Source: DAOUAM01 sp034433305 (lineage in GTDB: Bacteria > Chloroflexota > Dehalococcoidia > Lucifugimonadales > DAOUAM01). From it: a stretch of DNA of 44,488 nucleotides. Every line of letters starts with the position of its first letter. Position 1 is the first letter of the stretch. The stretch lies in assembly GCA_034433305.1 (NCBI GenBank), contig DAOUAM010000038.1, positions 1 to 44,488 of the forward strand, read 5' to 3'. Position numbers and translations under genes: made by a program. Shown here piece by piece: positions 7,532 through 15,164 of the stretch. The notes beneath the pieces were generated by a model. The model searched no databases, was not told where the DNA came from, and saw nothing but the letters and a program-made list of their open reading frames with translations.

Positions 7532-9091
7532 TCAGTCCTGGAGGAGGCCATTCTGGAGGGCGAAAAGGGCGGCGGATGCTCGGGAGGAGACGCCGAGCTT
7601 GGCGTAGATGTTTTCTACGTGGCGGCCGACGGTCTTGGGGGAAATGACGAGCTGGCTAGCAACGGCGCGCTTGGAGACGCCACGGCTGATGAGCCGCAGG
7701 ACCTCCACCTCGCGGTCGGTGAGGCCATTGGGCCAGGGCGCACGCACGCGCGGGACAGCCTGGCCGGCGGCGTTTAGCACGCAGCGCACGGCGGTGCGGT
7801 CGAAGCGGCCTGCGTCCGCCTCCCTTTGCAACTCGGCAGCGCGCGCCTGCTCGTCCAGGGGCGGGCGATAGGGCTGGCGTTGCCCCATGGCCTGATAGGC
7901 GTTGGCGACTGCCAGGATGCGCGCCGGCATCGGGAGCGCCCCACCGCTGATGCCGCGGTGGTAGCCCGAGCCGTCCAGCCGCTCGTGATGGGAACTGGCG
8001 AGAAAGGCGATTCTGCTCAGCACCGGTGACCGCGAGAGGACTCGCTCTGTCAGATAGGGGTGGAGGCGCACACGCTCCCACTCCGCTGTGGACAGCGGCC
8101 CCGGCTTCTCCCAGATGCCGTTAGGGATGCCGGTCTTGCCCAGGTCATGGACCAGGGCAGCGCGGCGTATGTCCAGGACATACGCCGCGGAGAGGCCGGC
8201 GCTACGGGCCGCGGCTGCTGCAAGCTCGGCGACCTGGGAAGAATGTCCAAGAGTGTAGGGTGACTTGAGGTCAGCAAAGTCAGCAAGGGCGCCGAGCACG
8301 GCGTCGAGGCGGGCGTCGTCCACGGACTCCTGCGGCGCCGGTTCAGCCGCGAGTACAGCGTCCCAGACCGGGCCTGCGGCTGCCTCGGCCAGCCAGCCCT
8401 CCCCGCGAGCGAGGAAAACGTCGGTCATGGCGGGGTCGTAGGCCCTGGCGCGCCGGCGTCGCAGCACGTCCCGTGTCAGGTCCCAACCACCCAGGCGATA
8501 AAACACCTCGACATCCCTTGCCAGGGAAACGGTGCGCGCCGGAGCTGGGATGGCCTCGCCAGAGAGCAGGCCGGGCAGGCCCTTGCCGTCCCAGCGCTCG
8601 AAGGTGGAGCCGACGAATCTGCCGATGGTCTCGCGAAGACCCATGCGATTGGCAAGCATCTGCGCTACCTCGCAGTGGGCGGCAATGGCCCGCCTGGCGC
8701 CGCTGCTACCGTCGGTGAGGGCGCCAGCGAGCAGCCGGAGGCGGGTAACCAGTGGGCTGTCGGCAGCGAAGTGGCGCACCATGTAGGCCAGGTACTCGGG
8801 CATATCGGCCATTATGACCGGCGCAATGCCGGCACGGTCGCTGATGTCGTCGCCGCCGACGGCAGCGGCTGCCTCGTGGGCATCGGACGTACAGCCGACG
8901 AAGCGCAGCAGGGCCAGATAGTAGACATCGGCCAGGTCCCGGCCCGGCAGGCCCAACTCACGCGCCGCGTTCATGGACAGCAGGCAGGTCCTGAGTGCCT
9001 GCTCCATCGGCTGGCCCATACCGAGGTCTGTGGCCAGGGATAGCGCCGCTATAAGCTCGGCTAGCCTGACTGGTTTATCCACCTGCGTCAT
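7532..9091 (-). CDS. HD-GYP domain and LuxR-type HTH regulator
   Basis: The 519-residue product combines signalling and DNA-binding modules. Residues about 120-215 look like a degenerate first HD-GYP segment (AAHCEVAQMLANRMGL, then FERWDGKGLPG). Residues about 275-400 form the better HD-GYP domain, with HSSQVAELAAAAA, ALVHDLGKTGIPN (H315, D316) and HHERLDGSGYHRG, where GYP has become GYH. Residues about 455-515 are a LuxR/GerE helix-turn-helix, LTDREVEVLRLISRGVSKRA. HD-GYP proteins often hydrolyse cyclic-di-GMP; that activity and coupling to transcription are inference. The start at 9091 was chosen because longer readings overlap the upstream beta-lactamase-like gene and have non-coding composition; no strong ribosome binding site is visible. 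A 29-nt perfect dyad lies in codons 301-310. Confidence 0.82.
   Translation of the reverse strand: MTQVDKPVRLAELIAALSLATDLGMGQPMEQALRTCLLSMNAARELGLPGRDLADVYYLALLRFVGCTSDAHEAAAAVGGDDISDRAGIAPVIMADMPEYLAYMVRHFAADSPLVTRLRLLAGALTDGSSGARRAIAAHCEVAQMLANRMGLRETIGRFVGSTFERWDGKGLPGLLSGEAIPAPARTVSLARDVEVFYRLGGWDLTRDVLRRRRARAYDPAMTDVFLARGEGWLAEAAAGPVWDAVLAAEPAPQESVDDARLDAVLGALADFADLKSPYTLGHSSQVAELAAAAARSAGLSAAYVLDIRRAALVHDLGKTGIPNGIWEKPGPLSTAEWERVRLHPYLTERVLSRSPVLSRIAFLASSHHERLDGSGYHRGISGGALPMPARILAVANAYQAMGQRQPYRPPLDEQARAAELQREADAGRFDRTAVRCVLNAAGQAVPRVRAPWPNGLTDREVEVLRLISRGVSKRAVASQLVISPKTVGRHVENIYAKLGVSSRASAALFALQNGLLQD
8162..8190. repeat. 29-nt perfect palindrome inside the HD-GYP gene
   Basis: CGCGGCGTATGTCC (8162-8175) and GGACATACGCCGCG (8177-8190) are exact reverse complements around one A. 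The arms of 14 bp lie within codons just before the HD motif. Confidence 0.85.
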
Positions 9092-9218
9092 GGCCAAGCT
9101 GAAGGAGATGTCCTCACTACAAGCGCCTGACAAAAGGTTACATCCACTCGCGCAACCATGGACTGGGGCAACACTCGGGCCAGGCACACGGCAACACTTC
9201 GGCCGGCGCCAGGCCGCT

Positions 9219-9248
9219 CCATCTACGACGCTAGCTCGTCGTAGATGG
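9219..9248. repeat. 12-bp hairpin overlapping the beta-lactamase-like stop codon
   Basis: CCATCTACGACG (9219-9230) and CGTCGTAGATGG (9237-9248) pair perfectly around a CTAGCT loop. It covers the last codons and the TAG at 9223-9225. No T-tract follows on either strand, so it is not a standard terminator; it may protect the mRNA 3' end or act as an attenuator. Confidence 0.7.
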
Positions 9249-10089
9249 CCCGGGAAACGGCGGCCAGGGCCAGGTCGGTGGCGAGCCGGTCCCCTTCGAC
9301 TCGCTTGGCCATGATGGCGACGGTGTAGGGGCCGTTGGGGGCGTAGACGATGCCCACGTCGCAGCGCACGCCCTGGTAGCTGCCCGTCTTGTGGGCTACC
9401 TGGGTCCCCACAGGTAGCCGGTGCGGTATTACGGTGTTCAGTTGCTGCCGGGACAGGATGTCCAGCACCGCCTCGCGGGACCGGGGCGAGAGTACCTGCC
9501 CTCGGTACACAAGCTCCAGCAGCCGGCACATGTCCTCCGGAGAGGACACGTCCGACTTTTCCTCGGAGAAGCCGTCGGCCTCGGGCACGAACTGGCGCAG
9601 GAAGAGCTTGTCCGAGGCGAGCCTGTAGCTGTGGGTGGGGTTGCCAGGGTCCAGCCCAACGATGCTGTAGAGTAGCTCGCGAGTGGTCATGGGGATGCGC
9701 GTCTTGCTCAGGCCCAGCTCCCTCAGCATCTGGACCAGGTTCTCCCGGCCCACCAGGTTGTACAGTATGTCGGTGGCGACATTGTCGCTGATGATGACCA
9801 TGAGCACCGCCAGGTCCCGGATGGTGGGCTGGAGGCCAACGCCCAGCTCCTTGAGGACGCCTGAGCCTGGCACGCGCATGGAGTCGGTCAGCGAGATGCG
9901 CTGGTCAAGGTCTATCCTGCCCTGGTCCACCTGGCGGAAAAGTTCCACCAGCAGGGGCACCTTGAGCGTACTGGCTGTGAAGAAGACCTTGTCGGCATTG
10001 TGGCGTAGCTGCTTTCCAGTCTCCAGGTGCATAGCGGCCACGCCCACCATGCCCCTGACCGCGCCAATGGCATGCTCCAGAGCACTCAT
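9223..10089 (-). CDS. Class A beta-lactamase-like serine hydrolase without signal peptide
   Basis: The 288-residue protein has the three core motifs of the beta-lactamase/transpeptidase fold: S-T-L-K at 40-43 (FFTASTLKVPLL), S-D-N at 101-103 (VIISDNVATD) and K-T-G near 232 (AHKTGSYQG). The omega-loop region reads TTRELLYSIVGLDPGN, and I do not see the usual ExxLN that holds the deacylating glutamate. The start at 10089 (MSALEHAIGAV) is supported by AAGGAG upstream; neither it nor a 14-residue extension gives a signal peptide, so the protein appears cytoplasmic. True class A enzymes are exported, so a resistance role is doubtful. It lies between rnc and the HD-GYP/LuxR gene in a leftward run. 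Confidence 0.82.
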   Translation of the reverse strand: MSALEHAIGAVRGMVGVAAMHLETGKQLRHNADKVFFTASTLKVPLLVELFRQVDQGRIDLDQRISLTDSMRVPGSGVLKELGVGLQPTIRDLAVLMVIISDNVATDILYNLVGRENLVQMLRELGLSKTRIPMTTRELLYSIVGLDPGNPTHSYRLASDKLFLRQFVPEADGFSEEKSDVSSPEDMCRLLELVYRGQVLSPRSREAVLDILSRQQLNTVIPHRLPVGTQVAHKTGSYQGVRCDVGIVYAPNGPYTVAIMAKRVEGDRLATDLALAAVSRAIYDELAS

Positions 10090-10165
10090 GGCAGCACTCC
10101 TTTCCCTCCCGGGGTGCGCGGGCCATGCCATGCGCTGCCCTGCGACCTGTGCCCCTATGATGGAG

Positions 10166-10864
10166 TCACGTCAGCACGTACCCCAGGGCCTTCAACGCCT
10201 CGCGTGCGGCTTCCTGCTCCGCATCTATCTTGCGCCGGCCGGTGCCACGTCCCATGACCTGGCCCGAGACCAGCACTTCCGCGGTGAAGGTACGAGCGTG
10301 GTCCTTGCCGCTGACCTCCACAATGCGATAGGATGGCGGCGGCTGCTTTCTGCCCTGAAGGGCTTCCTGCAGCGCCGACTTGGGGTTCTGGAGCGCTCCG
10401 CGCTGCCCTACCTCGGCGATCTCGCGTCCCAGAGCGCGCAGGACAAAGGCGCGGGCTGGCTCGTAGCCCTGGTCCAGGAGCAATGCCCCCACCAGCGCCT
10501 CGAAGGCGCCGGACAGGTTGGATGGCCGCTCCCTGCCGCCGCTGGCCTCCTCGCCCCGGCCCATGACGAGATGGCGCCCCAGGTCCAGCGACCTGGCTGC
10601 TCGGGCAAGGGCCTCGTCCTGCACCAGGGCAGAGCGCAGCGAGGTAAGCTCTCCCTCTGAGCGGCCCGGGTAGCGCTGGTATAGCTCGTGCGCCATGACC
10701 AGGCCCAGCAGAGCGTCCCCCAGGAACTCCAGCCTTTCGTTGGACTCCGGCACGATGCCCGGAAACTCGTTGATATAGGAGCTATGGACGAGGGCAAGCT
10801 CCAGCAGCCCACGCTGGCGAAAGGTCACGCCCAGCTTTGCTTCCAGCTCTTCCAGTTGGCCCAT
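10166..10864 (-). CDS. rnc: Ribonuclease III
   Basis: The 232-residue product is full length. The nuclease signature NERLEFLGDALLG is at about 42-54, the second acidic site is in SGAFEALVGALLLDQG, and the C-terminal double-stranded-RNA-binding domain (about 160-232) ends RRKIDAEQEAAREALKAL. RNase III processes rRNA precursors and cuts structured mRNAs in the cytoplasm. The upstream DsbA-like gene ends 14 nt before, and its stop region supplies GAGGT as a possible distant ribosome binding site, suggesting an operon. The rnc-era pairing common in other bacteria is absent. Confidence 0.95.
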   Translation of the reverse strand: MGQLEELEAKLGVTFRQRGLLELALVHSSYINEFPGIVPESNERLEFLGDALLGLVMAHELYQRYPGRSEGELTSLRSALVQDEALARAARSLDLGRHLVMGRGEEASGGRERPSNLSGAFEALVGALLLDQGYEPARAFVLRALGREIAEVGQRGALQNPKSALQEALQGRKQPPPSYRIVEVSGKDHARTFTAEVLVSGQVMGRGTGRRKIDAEQEAAREALKALGYVLT

Positions 10865-10878
10865 AATGGCTGAGTCGG

Positions 10879-11529
10879 CTACCTCAAGGCCCCTTTGGGC
10901 CAGGGTGGCTGTGGGCGCTTGATCTCGCCGATGAATGGCCTGAAGTAAGCCACCGAGAGGAAATGCTCGAAGGCAGCAATGGAGTCTTCCTCGGCGGGGA
11001 TAAAGGCCTTCAGGTACGCGGCAGCGCCGTTATCGAAGAGGAAAGTGGGAGTACCAAAGATGCCGTACTTCTCCACGGCCTCGGTGTGGTCGCGGCCAAT
11101 GACCTGGAGCAATTCGGGGTCTCGTATATCCTCGGCGAAGCGGCCGGCATCCAGCCCCACCTCCCTGGCAAGCCCTATCAGCGGCTCGGGCTTGTTGAGG
11201 GGGAAGCGCCCCTCTCCCTTCTGCACGGGCCGCGCGTGCCGGGCCGCCAGCAGCGCCAGGTGGTAGCGTTCGAAGGCTTCCTGGCCCTGGCGACGGGCTG
11301 CCTCGCCTGCCCTCGCTGCCCACAGCGACCGGGCATCGTAGGTCTCAGGCTGCTCCCACACCTTCCACTCCGGCCCGTTCTTGGAGTTCACCTGCTCCAG
11401 GGAGAAGTTCTTCCAGGTCACCTCCAGCCTGTCTTTGTATACCTTCTTTACTCTGTCCAGCCACACGGCTGTGTTATACACCCAGGGTCAAGAATAGTCG
11501 GCGTAGATGTCGAACCGGATACTCTCCAT
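10879..11529 (-). CDS. DsbA/FrnE-like thioredoxin-fold protein, probable selenoprotein (in-frame TGA)
   Basis: From an ATG at 11529, preceded by GGAGG at 8 nt, the frame reads MESIRFDIYADYS, then TGA (11490-11488), then PWVYNTAVWLDRVKKVY and on to a normal stop at 10879. The whole is 217 codons including the stop. In DsbA/FrnE relatives the position of the TGA is the catalytic cysteine (CPWC or CPWA type), so the active site would be U-P-W-V with Sec at residue 14. Downstream the fold is intact, including the cis-proline loop GIFGTPTFLF, and no cysteine occurs anywhere else in the chain. A 5-bp hairpin with a GTGT loop begins 16 nt after the TGA. Reading from GTG at 11481 would omit the first strand and the active site. 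A nonsense mutation is the alternative. Sec genes are not in this window. Confidence 0.75.
11458..11471 (-). promoter_or_regulatory. Candidate bacterial SECIS hairpin
   Basis: On the reverse strand CAGCC (11471-11467), loop GTGT, and GGCTG (11462-11458) form a perfect 5-bp stem. The loop starts with G and lies 21 nt after the in-frame TGA, within the distance known for bacterial SECIS elements. The stem is short, so this is suggestive only. Confidence 0.5.
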
Positions 11530-11639
11530 GGTGACAGCCCTCCCTAGCCTGGACTAACTGCATTTTAAGTGCCAGGTGAATGGAAGTCAAAACCCCTGCC
11601 GGGCCTATAGCGTTTTTGCGTTGCGTCTGCACGGCAGTA

Positions 11640-11670
11640 TGCAGGGGCAGGTTTCAAACCTGCCCCTGCA
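11640..11670. repeat. 31-nt perfect palindromic element
   Basis: Arms TGCAGGGGCAGGTTT and AAACCTGCCCCTGCA flank one central C. It lies in the 196-nt gap between the DsbA-like gene and the penicillin-acylase gene. GC-rich hairpins of this general type occur as dispersed intergenic repeats in many genomes, including Chloroflexota; copy number here is unknown. Confidence 0.75.
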
Positions 11671-11725
11671 TTGCCCTGGGGAAGTGGCCCAGCCATTCAT
11701 GGCGTACACCCGCCCTGAAAACGCT

Positions 11726-14080
11726 CTAGGCCCTGTCCAGCCGCTGATGGGACTCCGCCTCCGCCGTAACCCTGTCCCAGCTATAGGTCATGGGTAGCAG
11801 CCGCACCTCGGCCCATACCGGCGCCTGGTCGGCGTAGTGCGGGCTGCCCGGGTGCCCCGAGGCGCCCAGGGGCACCACCCAGCGGGAGTTGTCCCAGTTG
11901 CCGGTATCGAAGACGTAGCGCGCCACCGACATGCCATTGACCACGAAAGGCTCGGCGTGGGGGTAGCTGGCCGCCTGGGGCGTGTCGCCGTCGCCGCCCA
12001 TGGGCACCGACGGCGGGTCCAGCAGCGCCGCAAGCTCCGGGAAGGACGCCGACAGCGTGTGCTTCGGCCTGGTGTGGTGCACCCTGCCCCACTGCCAGGT
12101 GTCCACGTTGTCGCCCAGGCGCTGGCGCAGGTAGGCGACGCCCTCAGCCAGGGCCTTTGCCAGCACCGAAGGCCAGTCGCTGCCGGCCGGCAGGAGGGAC
12201 GTGTCGCCCTTTTCAGCCATGGTGACCAGCAGGGACGCAAGCTGGCGCACGTGGTTGGGCGCGCCGCGGCCGCTGGCGCTGAAGGCCTCCTGGGCCAGGT
12301 CTCCCAGCAGGTGCCCGATGACGGCCTCGTGCAGCTTCATGCGGAAGGCGCTGTATATGGTCGGAGCGACGGCGTCCCGCTCCATGGAGCCATCCCAGCC
12401 CGAAAGCCTCTCCTGCGCCCTGCGCGACCATTCGTCCTGAGGCTTGACCCTGGACAGCAGCCGTGCGTAGGCGCGGGCCGGGATGGACACGCGCTCGGCG
12501 TGGACCGACGCCATGTCCTGCACCGTGGCCCGCCGCAGCAGGTTGAGCCTGTCGGTGATGCGGCGGGCGCGGTACTCGGGGGCGAAGTCCAGGGCGATGT
12601 AGTAGGGATAGTCCTTGCCCACGATGCGGTTGTTGGCCGTGACGATGTAGCCCGTGTCCGGGTTGCGCAAGCGGGCCAGCGCCTCGAAGGGTATGTAGCC
12701 CTGCCACTCGTGCTCGCCCGTCCAGCCGGGCACGGGCAGCCAGGCGTTGGCCGCCGAGCGGACGGGCACCTTGCCCCGGTCCAGGTAGCCGATGTTGCCA
12801 TGGACGTCGGCGAACAGGAAGTTGTTGCAGGGGTCCACCCAGTCGCGCATGGACTCGTCCAGCTCGTCGGCGGAGGTGGCCGCGAGCATCTTGCGTATGC
12901 ACTGGAAGCCCAGGTCTGGCTCGGCGGTGGCCGTGTACCGGAAGGCGACGCCGTAGCCCCTGGCCGGGTCACCCTCGATGACCGGGCCGTGGTGGGTCAC
13001 GGTCACGTCCAGCTCCACCTCCTGGCCGCCACGGACTTTGACCGACTCGTGGCGCACCTCGGCCTTCCTCCACTGGCCCATGTACTCGTAGCGCGTTGGG
13101 TCGCCGGGCTGGAAGCGCTCCAGGTACAGGTCCTGGTAGTCGGCCTGGGCGTGGGTGACGCACCAGGCCACGTGGGCGTTGTGGCCGAAGTGGGGGAAGC
13201 CAGGGCACCCGGGGAAGGACATGCCGATGACATCGAACTCCGGGCAGGCGATGTGGCCCTGGTAGTAGACGTTGGGCACGTCCAGGGCGCGGTGGGGGTC
13301 ACCGGCCAGCAGCGGCTTGCCCGAGGCCGTGCGGCTGCCCGCCAGCACCCAGCTATTGCTGCCGGCGTCGGAGTCCTGGCCGTGGCCCTGGCCGGGGTGC
13401 CAGGGGGCGATGGCCGCCATGCCCTTGCGCAGCTCCTCCAGGCCGTCCAGCGCGGGGCCATCGTACACCGCGCCGGGCGGCACAATGAGCAGGTGGCCCG
13501 GCTGGTAGCCGCGCAGGAGCCGGGCAGCCCCCTCGGGGCCAAGGGCACGCAGGAGTCTGGCCCGCCACAGCTTGCCCTCGAAGACGCCCATGAGGATGTG
13601 ACGCACCTTGAAGACGGCCATGCAGTCCCAGGGCTGCCACGGCTCCGGGTTGCCGCCGACGAGGTTGTACTCGATGGGCAGCCTGTCGGTGGACTGGATG
13701 AAGGCGTTGACGCCGGCGGCGTAGGCGTCGAACATGGCCCTGGTCTCGGCGTTGACAGCCTGGTAGTCGGCCCGGACGGTGGGCGCTATCTGGAAGCGGC
13801 GCATCATCAGGTCCTGGGCCAGGCCAGGCGCGCCGGCGAACTCGGCCCAGCGCCCGTAGGCCCGGCGGCGGTCGTAGTCCATATGCCACAGACGGTCCTG
13901 GGCGGCGGCGAACCCCTGCCCGAAGAAGGCATCGTGGGCCGTCCGCGCCCTGACGTGGGGAATGCCGTAGCGGTCGCGGTATATCTCCACCGGGGCCTCC
14001 AGGCCCTTCAGGCGCAGGGGCCTGGAGGTGTCGGGCAGGGCTGACCTCAGGTCTGCTCGGGTCTTGGGCAGCGTGGCCAT
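11726..14080 (-). CDS. Penicillin acylase family (S45) Ntn-hydrolase
   Basis: The 784-residue protein matches the full precursor length of the penicillin amidase family. N-terminal motifs include EIYRDRYGIPHVRARTAHDAFFGQGF-type sequence and AAQDRLWHMDYDRRRAYGR. The autocatalytic cleavage site is DAGSNSWVLAG, so Ser241 would become the N-terminal nucleophile of the beta subunit. LLAGDPHRALDVPNVYY follows. The family cleaves amide bonds of acyl-amino compounds, acyl-homoserine lactones and beta-lactam side chains. No signal peptide is visible from the ATG at 14080 (GGAGG 7 nt upstream), whereas most relatives are exported. A TATAAT on this strand at 14198-14193 lacks a good -35. The GATase gene lies 113 nt upstream on the same strand. 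Confidence 0.9.
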   Translation of the reverse strand: MATLPKTRADLRSALPDTSRPLRLKGLEAPVEIYRDRYGIPHVRARTAHDAFFGQGFAAAQDRLWHMDYDRRRAYGRWAEFAGAPGLAQDLMMRRFQIAPTVRADYQAVNAETRAMFDAYAAGVNAFIQSTDRLPIEYNLVGGNPEPWQPWDCMAVFKVRHILMGVFEGKLWRARLLRALGPEGAARLLRGYQPGHLLIVPPGAVYDGPALDGLEELRKGMAAIAPWHPGQGHGQDSDAGSNSWVLAGSRTASGKPLLAGDPHRALDVPNVYYQGHIACPEFDVIGMSFPGCPGFPHFGHNAHVAWCVTHAQADYQDLYLERFQPGDPTRYEYMGQWRKAEVRHESVKVRGGQEVELDVTVTHHGPVIEGDPARGYGVAFRYTATAEPDLGFQCIRKMLAATSADELDESMRDWVDPCNNFLFADVHGNIGYLDRGKVPVRSAANAWLPVPGWTGEHEWQGYIPFEALARLRNPDTGYIVTANNRIVGKDYPYYIALDFAPEYRARRITDRLNLLRRATVQDMASVHAERVSIPARAYARLLSRVKPQDEWSRRAQERLSGWDGSMERDAVAPTIYSAFRMKLHEAVIGHLLGDLAQEAFSASGRGAPNHVRQLASLLVTMAEKGDTSLLPAGSDWPSVLAKALAEGVAYLRQRLGDNVDTWQWGRVHHTRPKHTLSASFPELAALLDPPSVPMGGDGDTPQAASYPHAEPFVVNGMSVARYVFDTGNWDNSRWVVPLGASGHPGSPHYADQAPVWAEVRLLPMTYSWDRVTAEAESHQRLDRA

Positions 14081-14193
14081 ACCACCTTCCTCCGTTGGAC
14101 CTCTCCAGACCATCAAGGACTGGAGGGACTATGACAGCCTTGTCGCAGCCAGCATGAAGAACGGATGAAAAGCTCTGGCTGTTTTCGTACCGA

Positions 14194-14955
14194 TTATAGC
14201 CGTGTCAACCTCGCATTGCGCAAGAACGCCAGCAGCATCTCTCGCATCTGCGCCTCGTAGTAGGGCGCGTACCTGGCGAACTCGCGGATATTCCTGGCCG
14301 ACTCTTCCAGCGGGTCAAACTGACTGCCCATGAGCTTGTAGTCGTCAGCAAGCTCGCGGTCCCACACTTCTAGCTCTTCCAGGGTAAGCTGCGGCTCAAA
14401 CTGGAAGCCGTAGGAGTCGCCGTAGCGGAAGGCCATGTTGATTTTGCGATAGGTCCCGTCACGGCACAGCATGTAGCCTTCTGCCAGTTTGACGGCCCCT
14501 GGAGGGATGGAAAAGCACTCGCCGTGAAGCGTCGGCACGAGGGGGATGGCGATCTTGCCAAATACAGGGTCGGCGTCGCCCTCTCGGGTCACCCACAGCT
14601 TTCGCAGGCCGAACTGGTAGCCGCCTGTGGGCCCCACCACTCCACCCAGTGCCCTGGCCAGCATCTGCGCCCCTAGGCACACGCCGAGCACAGGCTTGCC
14701 CCGGGCTATGGCGTCCTTGAGATAGGCCTGCTCCTCATGAATGGCCGGATAGTCGTCGTTGGCCGACATGGGGCCGCCCAGCGCTATAATCAGGTCAACA
14801 TCGCGCGGCCCTGGCGGCGAGAAACGGTCGTACGCCGGCGCTGACTCGAAGACATTCAGAGGCTCAAGGTGGAAACCAAGTCCCTTCAGCGTCTCGGTGA
14901 AATTCCTGGCTAGCGACTCCGGGGCCGCGTGCCGGATGACCAACGCCCGCTTCAT
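14194..14955 (-). CDS. Class I glutamine amidotransferase-like protein with altered catalytic residues
   Basis: The 253-residue product has the GATase fold: LIIALGGPMSANDDYP at about 55-70, and the nucleophile elbow GVCLGAQML with Cys93. The region that should hold the catalytic His and Glu reads YGFQFEPQLT (182-191) instead of the usual FQFHPEVT, so His is replaced by Glu187 and Glu by Gln189. Classical glutamine hydrolysis through a Cys-His-Glu triad is therefore doubtful. The family includes GMP synthase-like stand-alone amidotransferases. I chose ATG 14955 (MKRALVIRH) since GAGGTG lies just upstream; ATG 14970 and the start at 15003 are alternatives. It precedes the penicillin-acylase gene on the same strand. 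Confidence 0.82.
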   Translation of the reverse strand: MKRALVIRHAAPESLARNFTETLKGLGFHLEPLNVFESAPAYDRFSPPGPRDVDLIIALGGPMSANDDYPAIHEEQAYLKDAIARGKPVLGVCLGAQMLARALGGVVGPTGGYQFGLRKLWVTREGDADPVFGKIAIPLVPTLHGECFSIPPGAVKLAEGYMLCRDGTYRKINMAFRYGDSYGFQFEPQLTLEELEVWDRELADDYKLMGSQFDPLEESARNIREFARYAPYYEAQMREMLLAFLRNARLTRL

Positions 14956-15013
14956 GTGCACCTCGGTCATGGGGATTATGGCACTGGCGAGGCAGGACTG
15001 CAACCCGAGACGT

Positions 15014-15052
15014 CACCCCTTGTCCAGCAAGGGGGAGACCAGGAGGGGGTCG
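15014..15052. repeat. Short GC-rich hairpin repeat
   Basis: CCCCTTG (15016-15022) and CAAGGGG (15028-15034) form a hairpin followed by GGGAGACCAGGAGGGGG. The wording resembles the larger repeat at 16633-16735 (hairpin, then GAGGGGGAGACC), so it may be a decayed relative. Confidence 0.4.
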
Positions 15053-15125
15053 AGAAGGCAGCACCTGCTAGCTTGTTACAGGCTCCCCTTGCTGTATCAA
15101 GCTGCATCCCCAGGAGTGAGACAAG

Positions 15126-15131
15126 TATAAT
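15126..15131 (+). promoter_or_regulatory. -10 element before the DUF1537 gene
   Basis: A perfect TATAAT lies 34 nt before the ATG at 15165. No clear -35 is found at the right distance. Confidence 0.35.
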
Positions 15132-15164
15132 GGGTACCGCATCCTCTGGAGCCGGAGCAAGTAC

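Noticed and set aside
7532..9529. 665-residue version of the HD-GYP/LuxR protein
   Set aside because: The extra 146 N-terminal residues overlap the beta-lactamase-like gene and have Arg/Pro/Gly shadow composition.
11837..14044. 735-residue open frame on the plus strand
   Set aside because: It is the antisense shadow of the penicillin-acylase gene, with low-complexity Gly/Val/His composition and no family motif.
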